Program-made: the position numbers and the translations under genes
Notes under the pieces: generated by a model
The model's database searches: none
What the model saw: only the letters and a program-made list of their open reading frames with translations
What the model was told of the DNA's origin: nothing
Shown: positions 24,168 through 32,879 of the stretch, in pieces
Layout: each line of letters starts with the position of its first letter
Position numbering within the stretch: position 1 is the first letter of the stretch
Assembly: GCA_025517485.1 (NCBI GenBank)
Contig: JAOPKB010000001.1
Span: 434,001 to 498,000 of the forward strand
Length of the DNA: 64,000 nucleotides
Direction: 5' to 3'
Origin: Natronoglomus mannanivorans
Lineage (GTDB): Archaea > Halobacteriota > Halobacteria > Halobacteriales > Natrialbaceae

Positions 24168-25268
24168 ATGCAAAAGAGCATCGAAGTCGAGTACTGGGTT
24201 ATCGATCGGGACGGCGAACTGACCGAACCGGGCGCGCTCGCGGAGCTCTCGGACAACACCGAACGGGAGTTCGTCGAGTGCCTCTTCGAACTGAAGACGC
24301 CACCCTGTGAGACGATGTCGGAGCTCGAGCGGACGTTCGTCGGCCAGCTCTCGGAGACCCTCGAGCGCGCTCGAGAACTCGGGAAGGGGCTCGTTCCCCT
24401 CGGAACGCCGGTCAACGGCGGCCGGATCGAGCAACTGGCCGGCGAGCGCGCCGATATCCAGACGGCGGTCGTCGGCGAGAGCTTCTCTTACGCGAAGTAC
24501 TGTGCCGGCACCCACGTCCACTTCGAACAGGGGAACGTCGTCGACCAGTTGAACGCGCTCATCGCGCTCGATCCGGCGCTCGCGCTCTGTAACTCCTCGC
24601 CGTACTTTCAGGGCGAGCGGATCGCCGACGGCGCACGGGCGTACCTCTACCGGAAGAAAAGTTACGAGGAGTACCCCAAACACGGCCAGCTCTGGGCGTA
24701 CGCCGACACCGTCGCCCAGTGGAACCGGCGACTCGACCGACGATTCGAGGAGTTTCGCGCGGCTGCGGCCGACGAAGGGATCGACGAGGCCGCCGTCGAG
24801 GAGCACTTCACGCGCGACGACGTCGTCTGGACGCCCGTCCGATTACGTTCGACGTTTCCGACCGTCGAGTGGCGCTCGCCCGACGCCACGCTGCCGAGTC
24901 AGATCCTCCGGCTGGTCGAGGACCTCGAGCGAGTGATGGACCACCTCCACGACGCGACCGTTCGCGTCGGAAGCGACGCGGACGACGAGGTCGGCACGAG
25001 CGACGGCGAACTCGTCCTTCCCGAGTTCGAGACGGTCCGTGATCTCGCGGACGCCGCGATGGTCGACGGCCTCGAGTCCGATGCCGTTTGCGCGTACCTC
25101 GAGCGGATGGGATTCGACGTCGACGAGTACCAGCCGCTGTCCGGGGAAATCGACGACAGCGAGTTCGTCGACGAATCGGCGGCTTGCGAACTCCGTCGGG
25201 AGTACGCCGATCGACTCGAGCAGGACGTCGAGGGGTTGAGACGGACGCTCGAGGCGGAAGCAGAGTAA
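24168..25268 (+). CDS. gshA: Glutamate-cysteine ligase (haloarchaeal GshA)
   Basis: The protein has 366 residues of the GCS2 family: MQKSIEVEYWVIDRDGELTE, with 'EFVECLFELKTPPCETMSEL', 'PLGTPVNGGRIEQLAGERAD', 'YAKYCAGTHVHFEQGNVVDQ', 'YRKKSYEEYPKHGQLWAYAD' and 'STFPTVEWRSPDATLPSQIL'. Glu/His residues in the first and central blocks correspond to the metal-ATP site of the family. GshA makes gamma-glutamylcysteine, the major thiol of haloarchaea, as shown for Haloferax volcanii. The ATG at 24168 matches the family start; upstream in-frame sequence does not. The C-terminus is a helical acidic extension. The gene is monocistronic. Confidence 0.93.
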   Translation: MQKSIEVEYWVIDRDGELTEPGALAELSDNTEREFVECLFELKTPPCETMSELERTFVGQLSETLERARELGKGLVPLGTPVNGGRIEQLAGERADIQTAVVGESFSYAKYCAGTHVHFEQGNVVDQLNALIALDPALALCNSSPYFQGERIADGARAYLYRKKSYEEYPKHGQLWAYADTVAQWNRRLDRRFEEFRAAAADEGIDEAAVEEHFTRDDVVWTPVRLRSTFPTVEWRSPDATLPSQILRLVEDLERVMDHLHDATVRVGSDADDEVGTSDGELVLPEFETVRDLADAAMVDGLESDAVCAYLERMGFDVDEYQPLSGEIDDSEFVDESAACELRREYADRLEQDVEGLRRTLEAEAE

Positions 25269-25295
25269 GAGTGTGAAAGTGAGAGCGAGCGCGAG

Positions 25296-25326
25296 AGTGT
25301 CGGTGTGGGTGTGGGTGTCGGTGTGA
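25296..25326. repeat. GT-rich simple repeat after gshA
   Basis: Imperfect gtgtcggtgtgggtgtgggt repetition lies between gshA and the convergent ABC permease gene. It is a low-complexity tract, 6-nt period. Confidence 0.8.
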
Positions 25327-25341
25327 GGTCCAACCGACCCA

Positions 25342-26445
25342 CTAGAGCGCGTCCGGATTCAGCCGGTCTACACCGGCCCGGAGCGCGAGGAAGGCCGCGA
25401 CACCGAGCCCACAGTAGACGGCGAGCAGGAGCCACGTCGTCGCCGTCGCGCTGCCGACGGCGAACTTGGCGACGGTGTTGGCGGGGTGTTCCGGGAGCAC
25501 GCTGGCGACGATCAACGCCCCGACGATGGCCCCCGAATAGAGCAACTGGGCCTGCCGTCGGTCGGGTGAGGTGAGCGCGACGGCCATTCCCAGCCCGACG
25601 ACGAGCACGGCGAGGGCGGCGACGAGGGCCACGAGCGCCGACGGGTGGACGATGGGCGTTCCGTTCCACGCGAGCAACACCAGCCAGACGGCCGCCTGAA
25701 TCGGCGCCAGTGCCGCTGTCGCCACCAGCTTCGCGTCGACGATATCCGCGAGCGAGAGCGGGGCGACCCGCAGCAGTTCCAGCGTGGCCCGCTGGCGTTC
25801 CTCGATCAGCGAGTCGACGGCGATCGAGCCGCTGATGAACACCGGCAGGAAACACAGCAGCGGAATCAGTATCGTGTACGTGAAGCCGAAGTAGGGACTC
25901 GCACCCGCCGCCTCGGGCATCGAGAGCGGCGCGGACTCGAGTCGGCCGGACTCGGCGTTGGCCCGCCGTTCGTCGTGTTCGACGGTCTCTAGGGTGTCCC
26001 GGAGCTGGACGATCAGGAGCGTCGTTCCGATCCCCTCGTCCGGGGCCGTCACCCTGACGGCGAGTCGCCCCTCCGCGTCTCGGCTCGCGTCGAGGACCGC
26101 GGCGACCGACCTGTCCTCGAAGGCGGCGTACGCCCCGCCGCGGTCGGCGTAGGTCCGAGTCTCGAGGCCCTCCTGTTCGTTCGCGGCGGCGAGCAGTTCG
26201 TCGGTGTCGTCGCCGGTGACAGCGACGGTCATTTCGTAGCCGTCGACGCTTCCGGGATCGTACAGGGAGACGAGGCCGACGACCAGAAACGAGGAGAACA
26301 GTGCGATGAAGAGCTGGATCCCGATCGCGAGGACGATCGTCTTCTCCGATCGCAGCGAGGCGAGTTCGCGGCGGACGATCGCCAGGCGAGCCTGCGTGCT
26401 CGCGGTCGACGACTCGGGACTCGTCGGTTCGGTCTCACGAGACAA
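25342..26445 (-). CDS. ABC-2 type exporter permease (NatB-like)
   Basis: The protein has 367 residues. An N-terminal cytoplasmic segment precedes one TM (VLAIGIQLFIALFSSFLVVG). A large extracytoplasmic domain follows (about 65-180, beginning 'YEMTVAVTGDDTDELLAAAN'), then five or six TM helices from 'YTILIPLLCFLPVFISGSIA' to 'LAVYCGLGVAAFLAL'. The sequence 'DSLIEERQRATLELLRVAPL' after the second TM is the conserved coupling-helix region of NatB-type permeases. It overlaps the next permease gene by 11 nt and forms a set with the ATPase at 28302-29174. The substrate is unknown. Confidence 0.88.
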   Translation of the reverse strand: MSRETEPTSPESSTASTQARLAIVRRELASLRSEKTIVLAIGIQLFIALFSSFLVVGLVSLYDPGSVDGYEMTVAVTGDDTDELLAAANEQEGLETRTYADRGGAYAAFEDRSVAAVLDASRDAEGRLAVRVTAPDEGIGTTLLIVQLRDTLETVEHDERRANAESGRLESAPLSMPEAAGASPYFGFTYTILIPLLCFLPVFISGSIAVDSLIEERQRATLELLRVAPLSLADIVDAKLVATAALAPIQAAVWLVLLAWNGTPIVHPSALVALVAALAVLVVGLGMAVALTSPDRRQAQLLYSGAIVGALIVASVLPEHPANTVAKFAVGSATATTWLLLAVYCGLGVAAFLALRAGVDRLNPDAL

Positions 26446-28264
26446 GGCCGATCACCCCCAGATTGTAGCCGGTGTGGACCAACACGGCGACGGTAAACGC
26501 GATCGCGTACCCGGTTCGCCCCCGACTCGCACCGATCGCCGAGATAACCGCGGTGACGACGTGTAACACCAGCGGAACGAAAAAGAGGACGGCGAGTACC
26601 AGCGGCTCGGTCGACAGCGCCGGGCCGAACGCGGCCAGCCCGATTTCGAGGTCGGGGAGACCGACGAACTGGACGACGTGGGTGAACTTCTCGCCGACGA
26701 AGAAGCCGGCGCCGGCGAGGGTTCCGACGACGACGGCGGTTCCCAGCGACGCCTCGAATCGCGAGCGAGCGAACCCGGCGTAGACGTGGACGCTCTTGGC
26801 GAGTTCCTCGAGCACGGAGATCACGAGAAAGAGAATCGGGAGAGCGAGGTGAGCCGGCAGCGCGAACAGCAAGGCGACCGCGAGCAGTTGACCGGCGAAG
26901 ACGAACGGGATGAACAGGATCGACAGCAGCGGAACGTGGCGGTAGCCGTGAATGCGGCTGGCGAGTGCGTCGACGACCTTCGCCGGAATCGGCTTCTGGG
27001 TGAATAGGTCTTCCTCCCGGTAGATGCCGATTCCGAGGACGAACAGCACCAGCGAACCGAGGTAGAACGCACCCGTCGAGAAGAGGTACTCGCCGAGCGT
27101 CGCGCTCTCTCCCTGGAGGTCCATCACGATCAGCGTCAGCGGCGAGATCAGCGCGATCGGCGTCACGTCGGTGAAGATCGCCGGGACGAAGGTGTAGGTC
27201 GTCAGGAAGACGGAGATCGCGACGGTGACGAACGTCAACTCCTTGAACGACCGGGCGAGCAAGGCGCCGACGAACGTCGCCGCCAGAAACAGGAGTGCGA
27301 TCGGAAGGGCGGCAAGAACCGAGAGCAGGCCGCCCTCGATCGCGACCGTGATCGCCGCCACGATCCCGAGCACGCCCAGCAGATAGGGGAGCGTCTTCCC
27401 CGCGACGATTTCGGTGCTCGTGATCGGCGCGACGAGCAGGAGTTCCCCGCGACGTTTGATCCGCTCGTCCATGATCGTACTGCCGTAGGCCTGGATGACG
27501 AAGTTCATCGGGACGACGAACAGGAAGGCGAGCACCAGCGACTGGAAGGGAAACGGCGGCGAGATCGCACCGGGCGTCCCCGCGTCGACGCTCTCGCCGA
27601 GCGAGCCGCCGCCGACGTCGGGAATCTGGAGTCTCGAGTCGCCGCTTCCGTCTCCGTCGCCGGTTGCGGTTCTCGCGTCACCACTGACGCTCGGGTCGCT
27701 GGAGCCGCTTCCGCCGCCGGTCGATCCGCTCGAGCCGTCACCGGCGTTGGAACCCGCGCCGGCTGAACTGCCACTGTTCGATCCACTCGCGCCGGTCTGG
27801 CTGCGTTGTTGGTACTGGATACTCACGAGAACGGGATAGGCCGCGTACTCGTCGACTTCGACACGCATCAGGTCGTGGTTGTACCGATCGATCGCGTCAC
27901 GGAACGCCGTGTGGGCGGCGTCGCCCTTCGCCGTCCCGTCCGACCCGAGACGTCCCGACCCGTCGACGAACACGTCGGCGTCGCTGTCGCCGCCAGCGAA
28001 CTCGGCGTACGTGGTCTCCTCGAGCGTGAACTGCGGATTCGATTCGACGACGTCGACGTACGGATTCCCATCGCTCTGGTCGGCGTCGACGCCGACGCGA
28101 TAGAGGCCGTCCTCGAGGCCGGCACCGCTGCCGAGGACGGAGACGCCGACGACGCCGACGAGGAGGGCCATCGCGACGAGGACGAGGATCGTCTTCCGGT
28201 CGACGGTGCCCGCGCTTCGCGAGACCTCCCAGCGGGCGACGCGGGCGATACGGCGGGGTCTCAT
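26435..28264 (-). CDS. ABC-2 permease fused to a PrsW-type intramembrane protease domain
   Basis: The protein has 609 residues. It begins with an N-terminal TM, an extracytoplasmic domain to about 155, then a Gly/Ser-rich linker (155-230). The ABC-2 permease region (about 240-415) carries the coupling block 'MDERIKRRGELLLVAPITST'. The C-terminal third (about 440-609) has the four PrsW motifs: E-E-x-x-K at 486-490 (LEELAKSVHVYAGF), Glu525 in 'GFFVGEKFTH', His568 in 'LVLHVVTAVISAIG' and His597/Asn601 in 'VHTGYNLG'. PrsW proteins are membrane proteases of the CPBP/PrsW group. The fusion implies a protease physically linked to the exporter. It lies between the ATPase gene and the second permease gene, and the three are probably cotranscribed. 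Confidence 0.88.
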   Translation of the reverse strand: MRPRRIARVARWEVSRSAGTVDRKTILVLVAMALLVGVVGVSVLGSGAGLEDGLYRVGVDADQSDGNPYVDVVESNPQFTLEETTYAEFAGGDSDADVFVDGSGRLGSDGTAKGDAAHTAFRDAIDRYNHDLMRVEVDEYAAYPVLVSIQYQQRSQTGASGSNSGSSAGAGSNAGDGSSGSTGGGSGSSDPSVSGDARTATGDGDGSGDSRLQIPDVGGGSLGESVDAGTPGAISPPFPFQSLVLAFLFVVPMNFVIQAYGSTIMDERIKRRGELLLVAPITSTEIVAGKTLPYLLGVLGIVAAITVAIEGGLLSVLAALPIALLFLAATFVGALLARSFKELTFVTVAISVFLTTYTFVPAIFTDVTPIALISPLTLIVMDLQGESATLGEYLFSTGAFYLGSLVLFVLGIGIYREEDLFTQKPIPAKVVDALASRIHGYRHVPLLSILFIPFVFAGQLLAVALLFALPAHLALPILFLVISVLEELAKSVHVYAGFARSRFEASLGTAVVVGTLAGAGFFVGEKFTHVVQFVGLPDLEIGLAAFGPALSTEPLVLAVLFFVPLVLHVVTAVISAIGASRGRTGYAIAFTVAVLVHTGYNLGVIGLVS

Positions 28265-28301
28265 CGGCTCACGCTCTCGGCCGCAGTGCCCTCGATCCGG
28301 T

Positions 28302-29174
<873 letters not shown>

Positions 29175-29250
29175 CGATTACACCGACACACGAATCGACT
29201 CGAGTAAAAGCTAGCGGCCGTGACAGTAGCGGTCGATGCGTGATTCGCCG

Positions 29251-30687
29251 TCAGTCGTCGTCGGGCGCGACGTTGACGTTCTGATCCAGTACGTTGTCGG
29301 CGTCGGACGCTGCTTTGACCCGGGCGAGTCGCTCGAGGTTCTCCCCGTAGACGCGTTCGTGGTGGGATTCACCCGCCTGTTCGCTGACGCCGGTGAAGCC
29401 GCCGTAGGCGCCGACGCCGCCGAGAGCGCGAAGCGCGTCGTCTCCCGCTCGCGCCCACGCGAGATTGTCGTCGTCGCTGCCGTACTCGTCGCTGTCTCCG
29501 TCCTCCCAGTTGGCTTCGACGGTGAGCATGTACTCCGACTCCCGGTGAGGGAAGGCGGTCTCGTCGCTCGCCACGTCGGCGATCGCGCCACCGAGGTGCC
29601 AGATTCCGATCCCCGAGAGCGGCGAAGGAGCGTCTGCCGCGTGCTCGACGACGAACTCGAGAACGTCTCCGTCGAGGTCGTCGACGAACGCCGAACGGTG
29701 ACAGTAGTTGCGCCCCTCGGGGAACAACAACGAGCCGAGTTCGTGGAGCTGGAGGTACGGCATCGGCTCGCTCATGTCGAGCAGCGGCTCGGCGAGCTCG
29801 CGAAACGGTTGGAGGGCCTCCTGCCCACGGTCGACGTCACCGACGAAACAACCCATGATCGCGACGGCGTCGGTGCCGGCGAGCTCGTCCGGGATCGGCG
29901 GCAGGTGCGGAACGTGACTGTGGAGTGCGAGCGTCGTGACCTCCCGCGGCGCGTCCCGCGTGAGTTCGTGGTACCGCTCGAGGACGTGTTCGGCGTCGTC
30001 GGTAGGGTAGAAGACGCCGAGCCCGGCGACGACGGGGCCGACCTCGTACAGGTCGAACTCGAAGGAGGTGACGACGCCGACGTTCCCGCCGCCGCCCCGG
30101 ATCGCCCAGAAGAGGTCTTCGTTTCGGTCGGGGCTAGCCCGCCGAAGTTCGCCGTCGGGTGTGACGAGATCGACCGACCGGAGGGCGTCGATCCCGAGGC
30201 CGTGTGCGCGTCGCATCCAGCCGATACCGCCGCCGAGTGTCGACCCGGCGATGCCGACGTCGCCGGCGCTCCCGGTCGGCGTGGCGAGTCCGTAGTGCTG
30301 GGCCTCGAGGAGCACGTCGCGGGCGCGACACCCGGGTTCGACGCGAGCGACCTGCTCGGTGGGATCGACGTGAACGCCGTTCATCTCGGAGAGGTCGAGC
30401 ACGACGCCGTCCTCGACGACCGCACTCCCCGACTGGTGGTGACCGCCGCCGCGGATCGAGAAGGGGAGCTCTCGCTCCCGTGCGAACTGCATCGCCTTCG
30501 CGATGTCCGCGGCCCCCTGACAGCGAACCACGAGCGCGGGATGTGCGTCGACGAGCCCGTTCCAGACCGCTCGAGCGTCGTCGTACGCCCCGTCGTCGGG
30601 ACTGATAACGGTTCCGCGGAGACCGTCGACGAGCGAGTCGATCGCGTCCTCAAGTCCGCCGTCGTCGATCTGTGACTCGGATTTCAT
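29251..30687 (-). CDS. FAD-binding oxidase, berberine-bridge-enzyme type
   Basis: The protein has 478 residues. The PCMH-type FAD-binding domain contains 'AMQFARERELPFSIRGGGHH' (His for 8-alpha FAD linkage), 'GIAGSTLGGGIGWMRRAHGL' and 'FWAIRGGGGNVGVVTSFEF'. The C-terminal BBE segment is 'GVSEQAGESHHERVYGENLE', 'LARVKAASDADNVLDQNVNV'. The Cys that gives the second covalent flavin link in classical BBE enzymes is absent (the position reads 'TPTGSAGDVG'), so linkage is probably single. The reaction is likely oxidation of an alcohol or sugar, but the substrate is unknown. It is divergent from an HxlR-type regulator across an AT-rich region of 242 nt. Confidence 0.93.
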   Translation of the reverse strand: MKSESQIDDGGLEDAIDSLVDGLRGTVISPDDGAYDDARAVWNGLVDAHPALVVRCQGAADIAKAMQFARERELPFSIRGGGHHQSGSAVVEDGVVLDLSEMNGVHVDPTEQVARVEPGCRARDVLLEAQHYGLATPTGSAGDVGIAGSTLGGGIGWMRRAHGLGIDALRSVDLVTPDGELRRASPDRNEDLFWAIRGGGGNVGVVTSFEFDLYEVGPVVAGLGVFYPTDDAEHVLERYHELTRDAPREVTTLALHSHVPHLPPIPDELAGTDAVAIMGCFVGDVDRGQEALQPFRELAEPLLDMSEPMPYLQLHELGSLLFPEGRNYCHRSAFVDDLDGDVLEFVVEHAADAPSPLSGIGIWHLGGAIADVASDETAFPHRESEYMLTVEANWEDGDSDEYGSDDDNLAWARAGDDALRALGGVGAYGGFTGVSEQAGESHHERVYGENLERLARVKAASDADNVLDQNVNVAPDDD

Positions 30688-30929
30688 AACGAGAGTTGCA
30701 TGTGTTCAAATCACAATAATCGTTCGCAAACCAGAATTTGACGGGATATAGAACGTAAAATGAATGAAACACGATGTATCAATAGTTGTGGTTGTTGGTT
30801 ATATCGATGACGATCACGCCGCTCGTGGCCGGCGGTCGACGGTCCCGGTTCGAATACAGTAACGGCGTGTTAGCTGGTTCGTCACCGAACTGCTATAGTG
30901 GTCGGTGTCGTATAGGGCGTACACGACCC
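30688..30929. promoter_or_regulatory. Divergent control region between the BBE oxidase and HxlR genes
   Basis: 242 nt, markedly AT-rich from 30700 to 30800 (for example aatttgacgggatatagaac). Several TATA-like boxes are seen on both strands: 'gatatag' near 30744-30750 and 'ttatatcg' near 30799-30806. The region probably carries both promoters and the binding site of the HxlR protein. Confidence 0.45.
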
Positions 30930-31286
30930 ATGTCATCGGAACACCCCCAGCAAACCTCTCAAAAACCGAACCCGGACGCCTGCCCCGTCATCGAATCGCT
31001 CGAGCAGATCGGCTCGCAGTGGCGACTGGCCGTCCTCCACGAACTCCTCGAGGGCGAGCTCCGGTTCAACGAACTCAAGCGGGCGACCGGTGCGAACGCC
31101 CGCACGCTCTCGCGAGTGCTCGACGATCTCGGCGAAATGGGCTTCGTCGACCGGCGGATCGAGGAGGACTCTCCGATCGCGACCTACTACAGTCTCACCG
31201 AGAAGGGTGAGTCGCTCGCCCCGGTCTTCGACGAAATCGAGTGCTGGGCTGGCGAGTGGCTCGAGGACGAGACGATAGCGGAGTGA
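30930..31286 (+). CDS. HxlR-family winged-helix regulator
   Basis: The protein has 118 residues: 'DACPVIESLEQIGSQWRLAV' (conserved Cys and the I-G-x-x-W-x-L HxlR signature), 'LHELLEGELRFNELKRATGA', recognition helix 'ARTLSRVLDDLGEMGFVDRR', wing 'DSPIATYYSLTEKGESLAPV' and C-terminal dimer helix 'EIECWAGEWLEDE'. The single N-terminal Cys may be redox- or aldehyde-sensing, as in HypR or HxlR relatives. It is divergent from the BBE oxidase gene and a likely regulator of it, which is inference from the layout. Confidence 0.92.
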   Translation: MSSEHPQQTSQKPNPDACPVIESLEQIGSQWRLAVLHELLEGELRFNELKRATGANARTLSRVLDDLGEMGFVDRRIEEDSPIATYYSLTEKGESLAPVFDEIECWAGEWLEDETIAE

Positions 31287-31375
31287 TCGGTCGACGTCGG
31301 ATCCGACGAGGCCGAGCGTGAGCGGCCTCGGTACCCGTCTTCGTCTCCTCTGCAGGGCCAGTCTGTGAAAAGGAA

Positions 31376-31822
31376 TCAGTCCTCGAGATCCAACTCGACC
31401 AGCGACAGCGCCCGATCGAGGTGACAGACCTCGTGTGGCGGGTCGCCGAAGATTTCGTCGATGCGATACTCCTCGTCGAAGGAGACGCCGTCGGGTTCGC
31501 AGTACTCGTGACTCGGGCACTCGACGTAGGGACACGGTCCCTTGAGACTCGTTTTGCTGCCGGCGTAGGCACCCTTCGAGGGGACGTTCGCCGTCACCGA
31601 GACGGGTTCGACCTCGACGGCGCGGACGCCGCCGTCGTGCATGGCACACTCGAGGGTCTGGGCGTTCTCGCGGATGCTGGTGACGCGATAGCGGGTGCCG
31701 GTCTCGAGGTTGAGACACTGACTGCGGTAGGGACAGCCGGCACAGCCGTCGGCTTCGCCCTCGTAGACGAACTCGGTGCCGGGGTCGGCGAGGCGGGTTC
31801 CGATCAGGGTGACCGTGGACAT
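31376..31822 (-). CDS. UPF0179 family Cys-rich protein
   Basis: The protein has 148 residues with eight or more Cys in metal-ligand spacing: 'DGCAGCPYRSQCLNLETGT' in the first half and 'GPCPYVECPSHEYCEPDGV' in the second, plus 'LECAMHDGG' and 'HEVCHLDRA'. N-terminal 'TVTLIGTRLADPGTEFVYEG' is typical of UPF0179, a family found across euryarchaea. The Cys pattern suggests an Fe-S cluster or zinc sites. No reaction is assigned to the family. The length is full. Confidence 0.88.
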   Translation of the reverse strand: MSTVTLIGTRLADPGTEFVYEGEADGCAGCPYRSQCLNLETGTRYRVTSIRENAQTLECAMHDGGVRAVEVEPVSVTANVPSKGAYAGSKTSLKGPCPYVECPSHEYCEPDGVSFDEEYRIDEIFGDPPHEVCHLDRALSLVELDLED

Positions 31823-31917
31823 ATAGCTGGGATTACTCGGTGCGTGTGGTTAAGCGTCACGTCCGCTCGAGCGGTGAGAGTACCAGTATCACCGGCCGTC
31901 CGCGTTCGAGTGCAGGC

Positions 31918-32319
31918 TCACTCTCCGCCCGTCAACTCGTCGAGTTTCTCGAAGTACTCCTCTCGAGGGACCTGGTACATGTCCCGGTAGTCGATCTCGC
32001 CGTCGGCGAACCGCCCGGCCAGATCGACGGCGTAGTCGACGGCCTCGGCCCGCCGTTCGAACCGGTTGTCCTCGTCCCGGAGGTAGACGTCCGGCTCGAG
32101 GTAGAGGGTGACGTGCCAGTCGGTGTCGACCACGTGGTCGGTGGGGTTGGCGCCGGGGCGGCGAGTACGTTTGCCGTGGGTGAGGTACAGCGTTGGGAGA
32201 CACGGAGCCGGAAAGTCGTCGGCGTTGAAGACGTCCGGGCGGAACGCGAGGACGGTCCGGCCATCGTCCTCGTCGCTCCAGATCGCCCAGTCCTCGGGGA
32301 GGTCAGCGTAGTCGCTCAT
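31918..32319 (-). CDS. DUF5820-type haloarchaeal protein
   Basis: The protein has 133 residues: MSDYADLPEDWAIWSDEDDG, 'VLAFRPDVFNADDFPAPCLP', 'TLYLTHGKRTRRPGANPTDH', 'WHVTLYLEPDVYLRDEDNRF' and 'DYRDMYQVPREEYFEKLDEL'. It is soluble, mixed alpha/beta, with no metal site or TM helix. I recognise it as the haloarchaeal family labelled DUF5820, with no known function. The ATG at 32319 fits the family start; the frame is open further but the sequence beyond is not conserved-looking. The next gene downstream on this strand is UPF0179. Confidence 0.75.
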   Translation of the reverse strand: MSDYADLPEDWAIWSDEDDGRTVLAFRPDVFNADDFPAPCLPTLYLTHGKRTRRPGANPTDHVVDTDWHVTLYLEPDVYLRDEDNRFERRAEAVDYAVDLAGRFADGEIDYRDMYQVPREEYFEKLDELTGGE

Positions 32320-32879
32320 AGACGGAGAGACGAACAGGGCCCGTAAATCATCGTCGCCATCGAGCGCGCGCGAGCGATGGCCGGGATGAGCAGGCCGTTT
32401 ACTTATATACGGAGTGGGTCGAATCACGGCATGTGACACGCTCACAATATACGATTCTGTCAAATATAGCCTGAAAATTGCTCCTGATAAATACCTTTTG
32501 GGGTTAAGGTTAAGTACATGGATTCCACACTCATTAAATACTATCGGTATCCGTCCGTCGGACCGATTCACTCCGCGTCCGTCCCCGACGCGTACCGTTG
32601 CACGATGTTGACCAGGTCGCCGCGCCGTCCAGAGTGGTGCTGGTTCACACATGATGCGACACCAAACCGCCGCCCGTCACGATTCGCGCCCTCCGAGGAG
32701 TCGACGGTCCACGTACCGGCCGACCGATGGCAGGCGGATTCCGACCGAAACCGATCGTAACCCCGTGAGGAGCCGTTCCTCTCGTGACAGTCCACGCCGT
32801 CGACGATCGTCCATCCACCGGATGGCAGTCAGACTCCAACCAGACGGCGATGGGGGACCAAACAACTACCAATGATACC
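32320..32879. other. Long AT-rich control region upstream of the prkA operon
   Basis: 560 nt without a supported gene. It contains 'cttatatac' (32402-32410) and an AT-rich tract (32441-32545) with 'gataaatacc' and a direct repeat 'ggttaaggttaag' (32501-32514). If transcription of prkA starts near the latter, the leader would be about 350 nt, unusually long for haloarchaea. Short frames inside it look non-coding. Confidence 0.5.

Noticed and set aside
29236..30675. Open frame antisense to the BBE oxidase
   Set aside because: No domain, ordinary shadow of a GC-rich gene with all flavin motifs on the other strand.
32414..32760. Small genes in the prkA upstream region
   Set aside because: Frames of 60-80 codons with no family likeness or promoter spacing. 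Best explained as leader/regulatory DNA.
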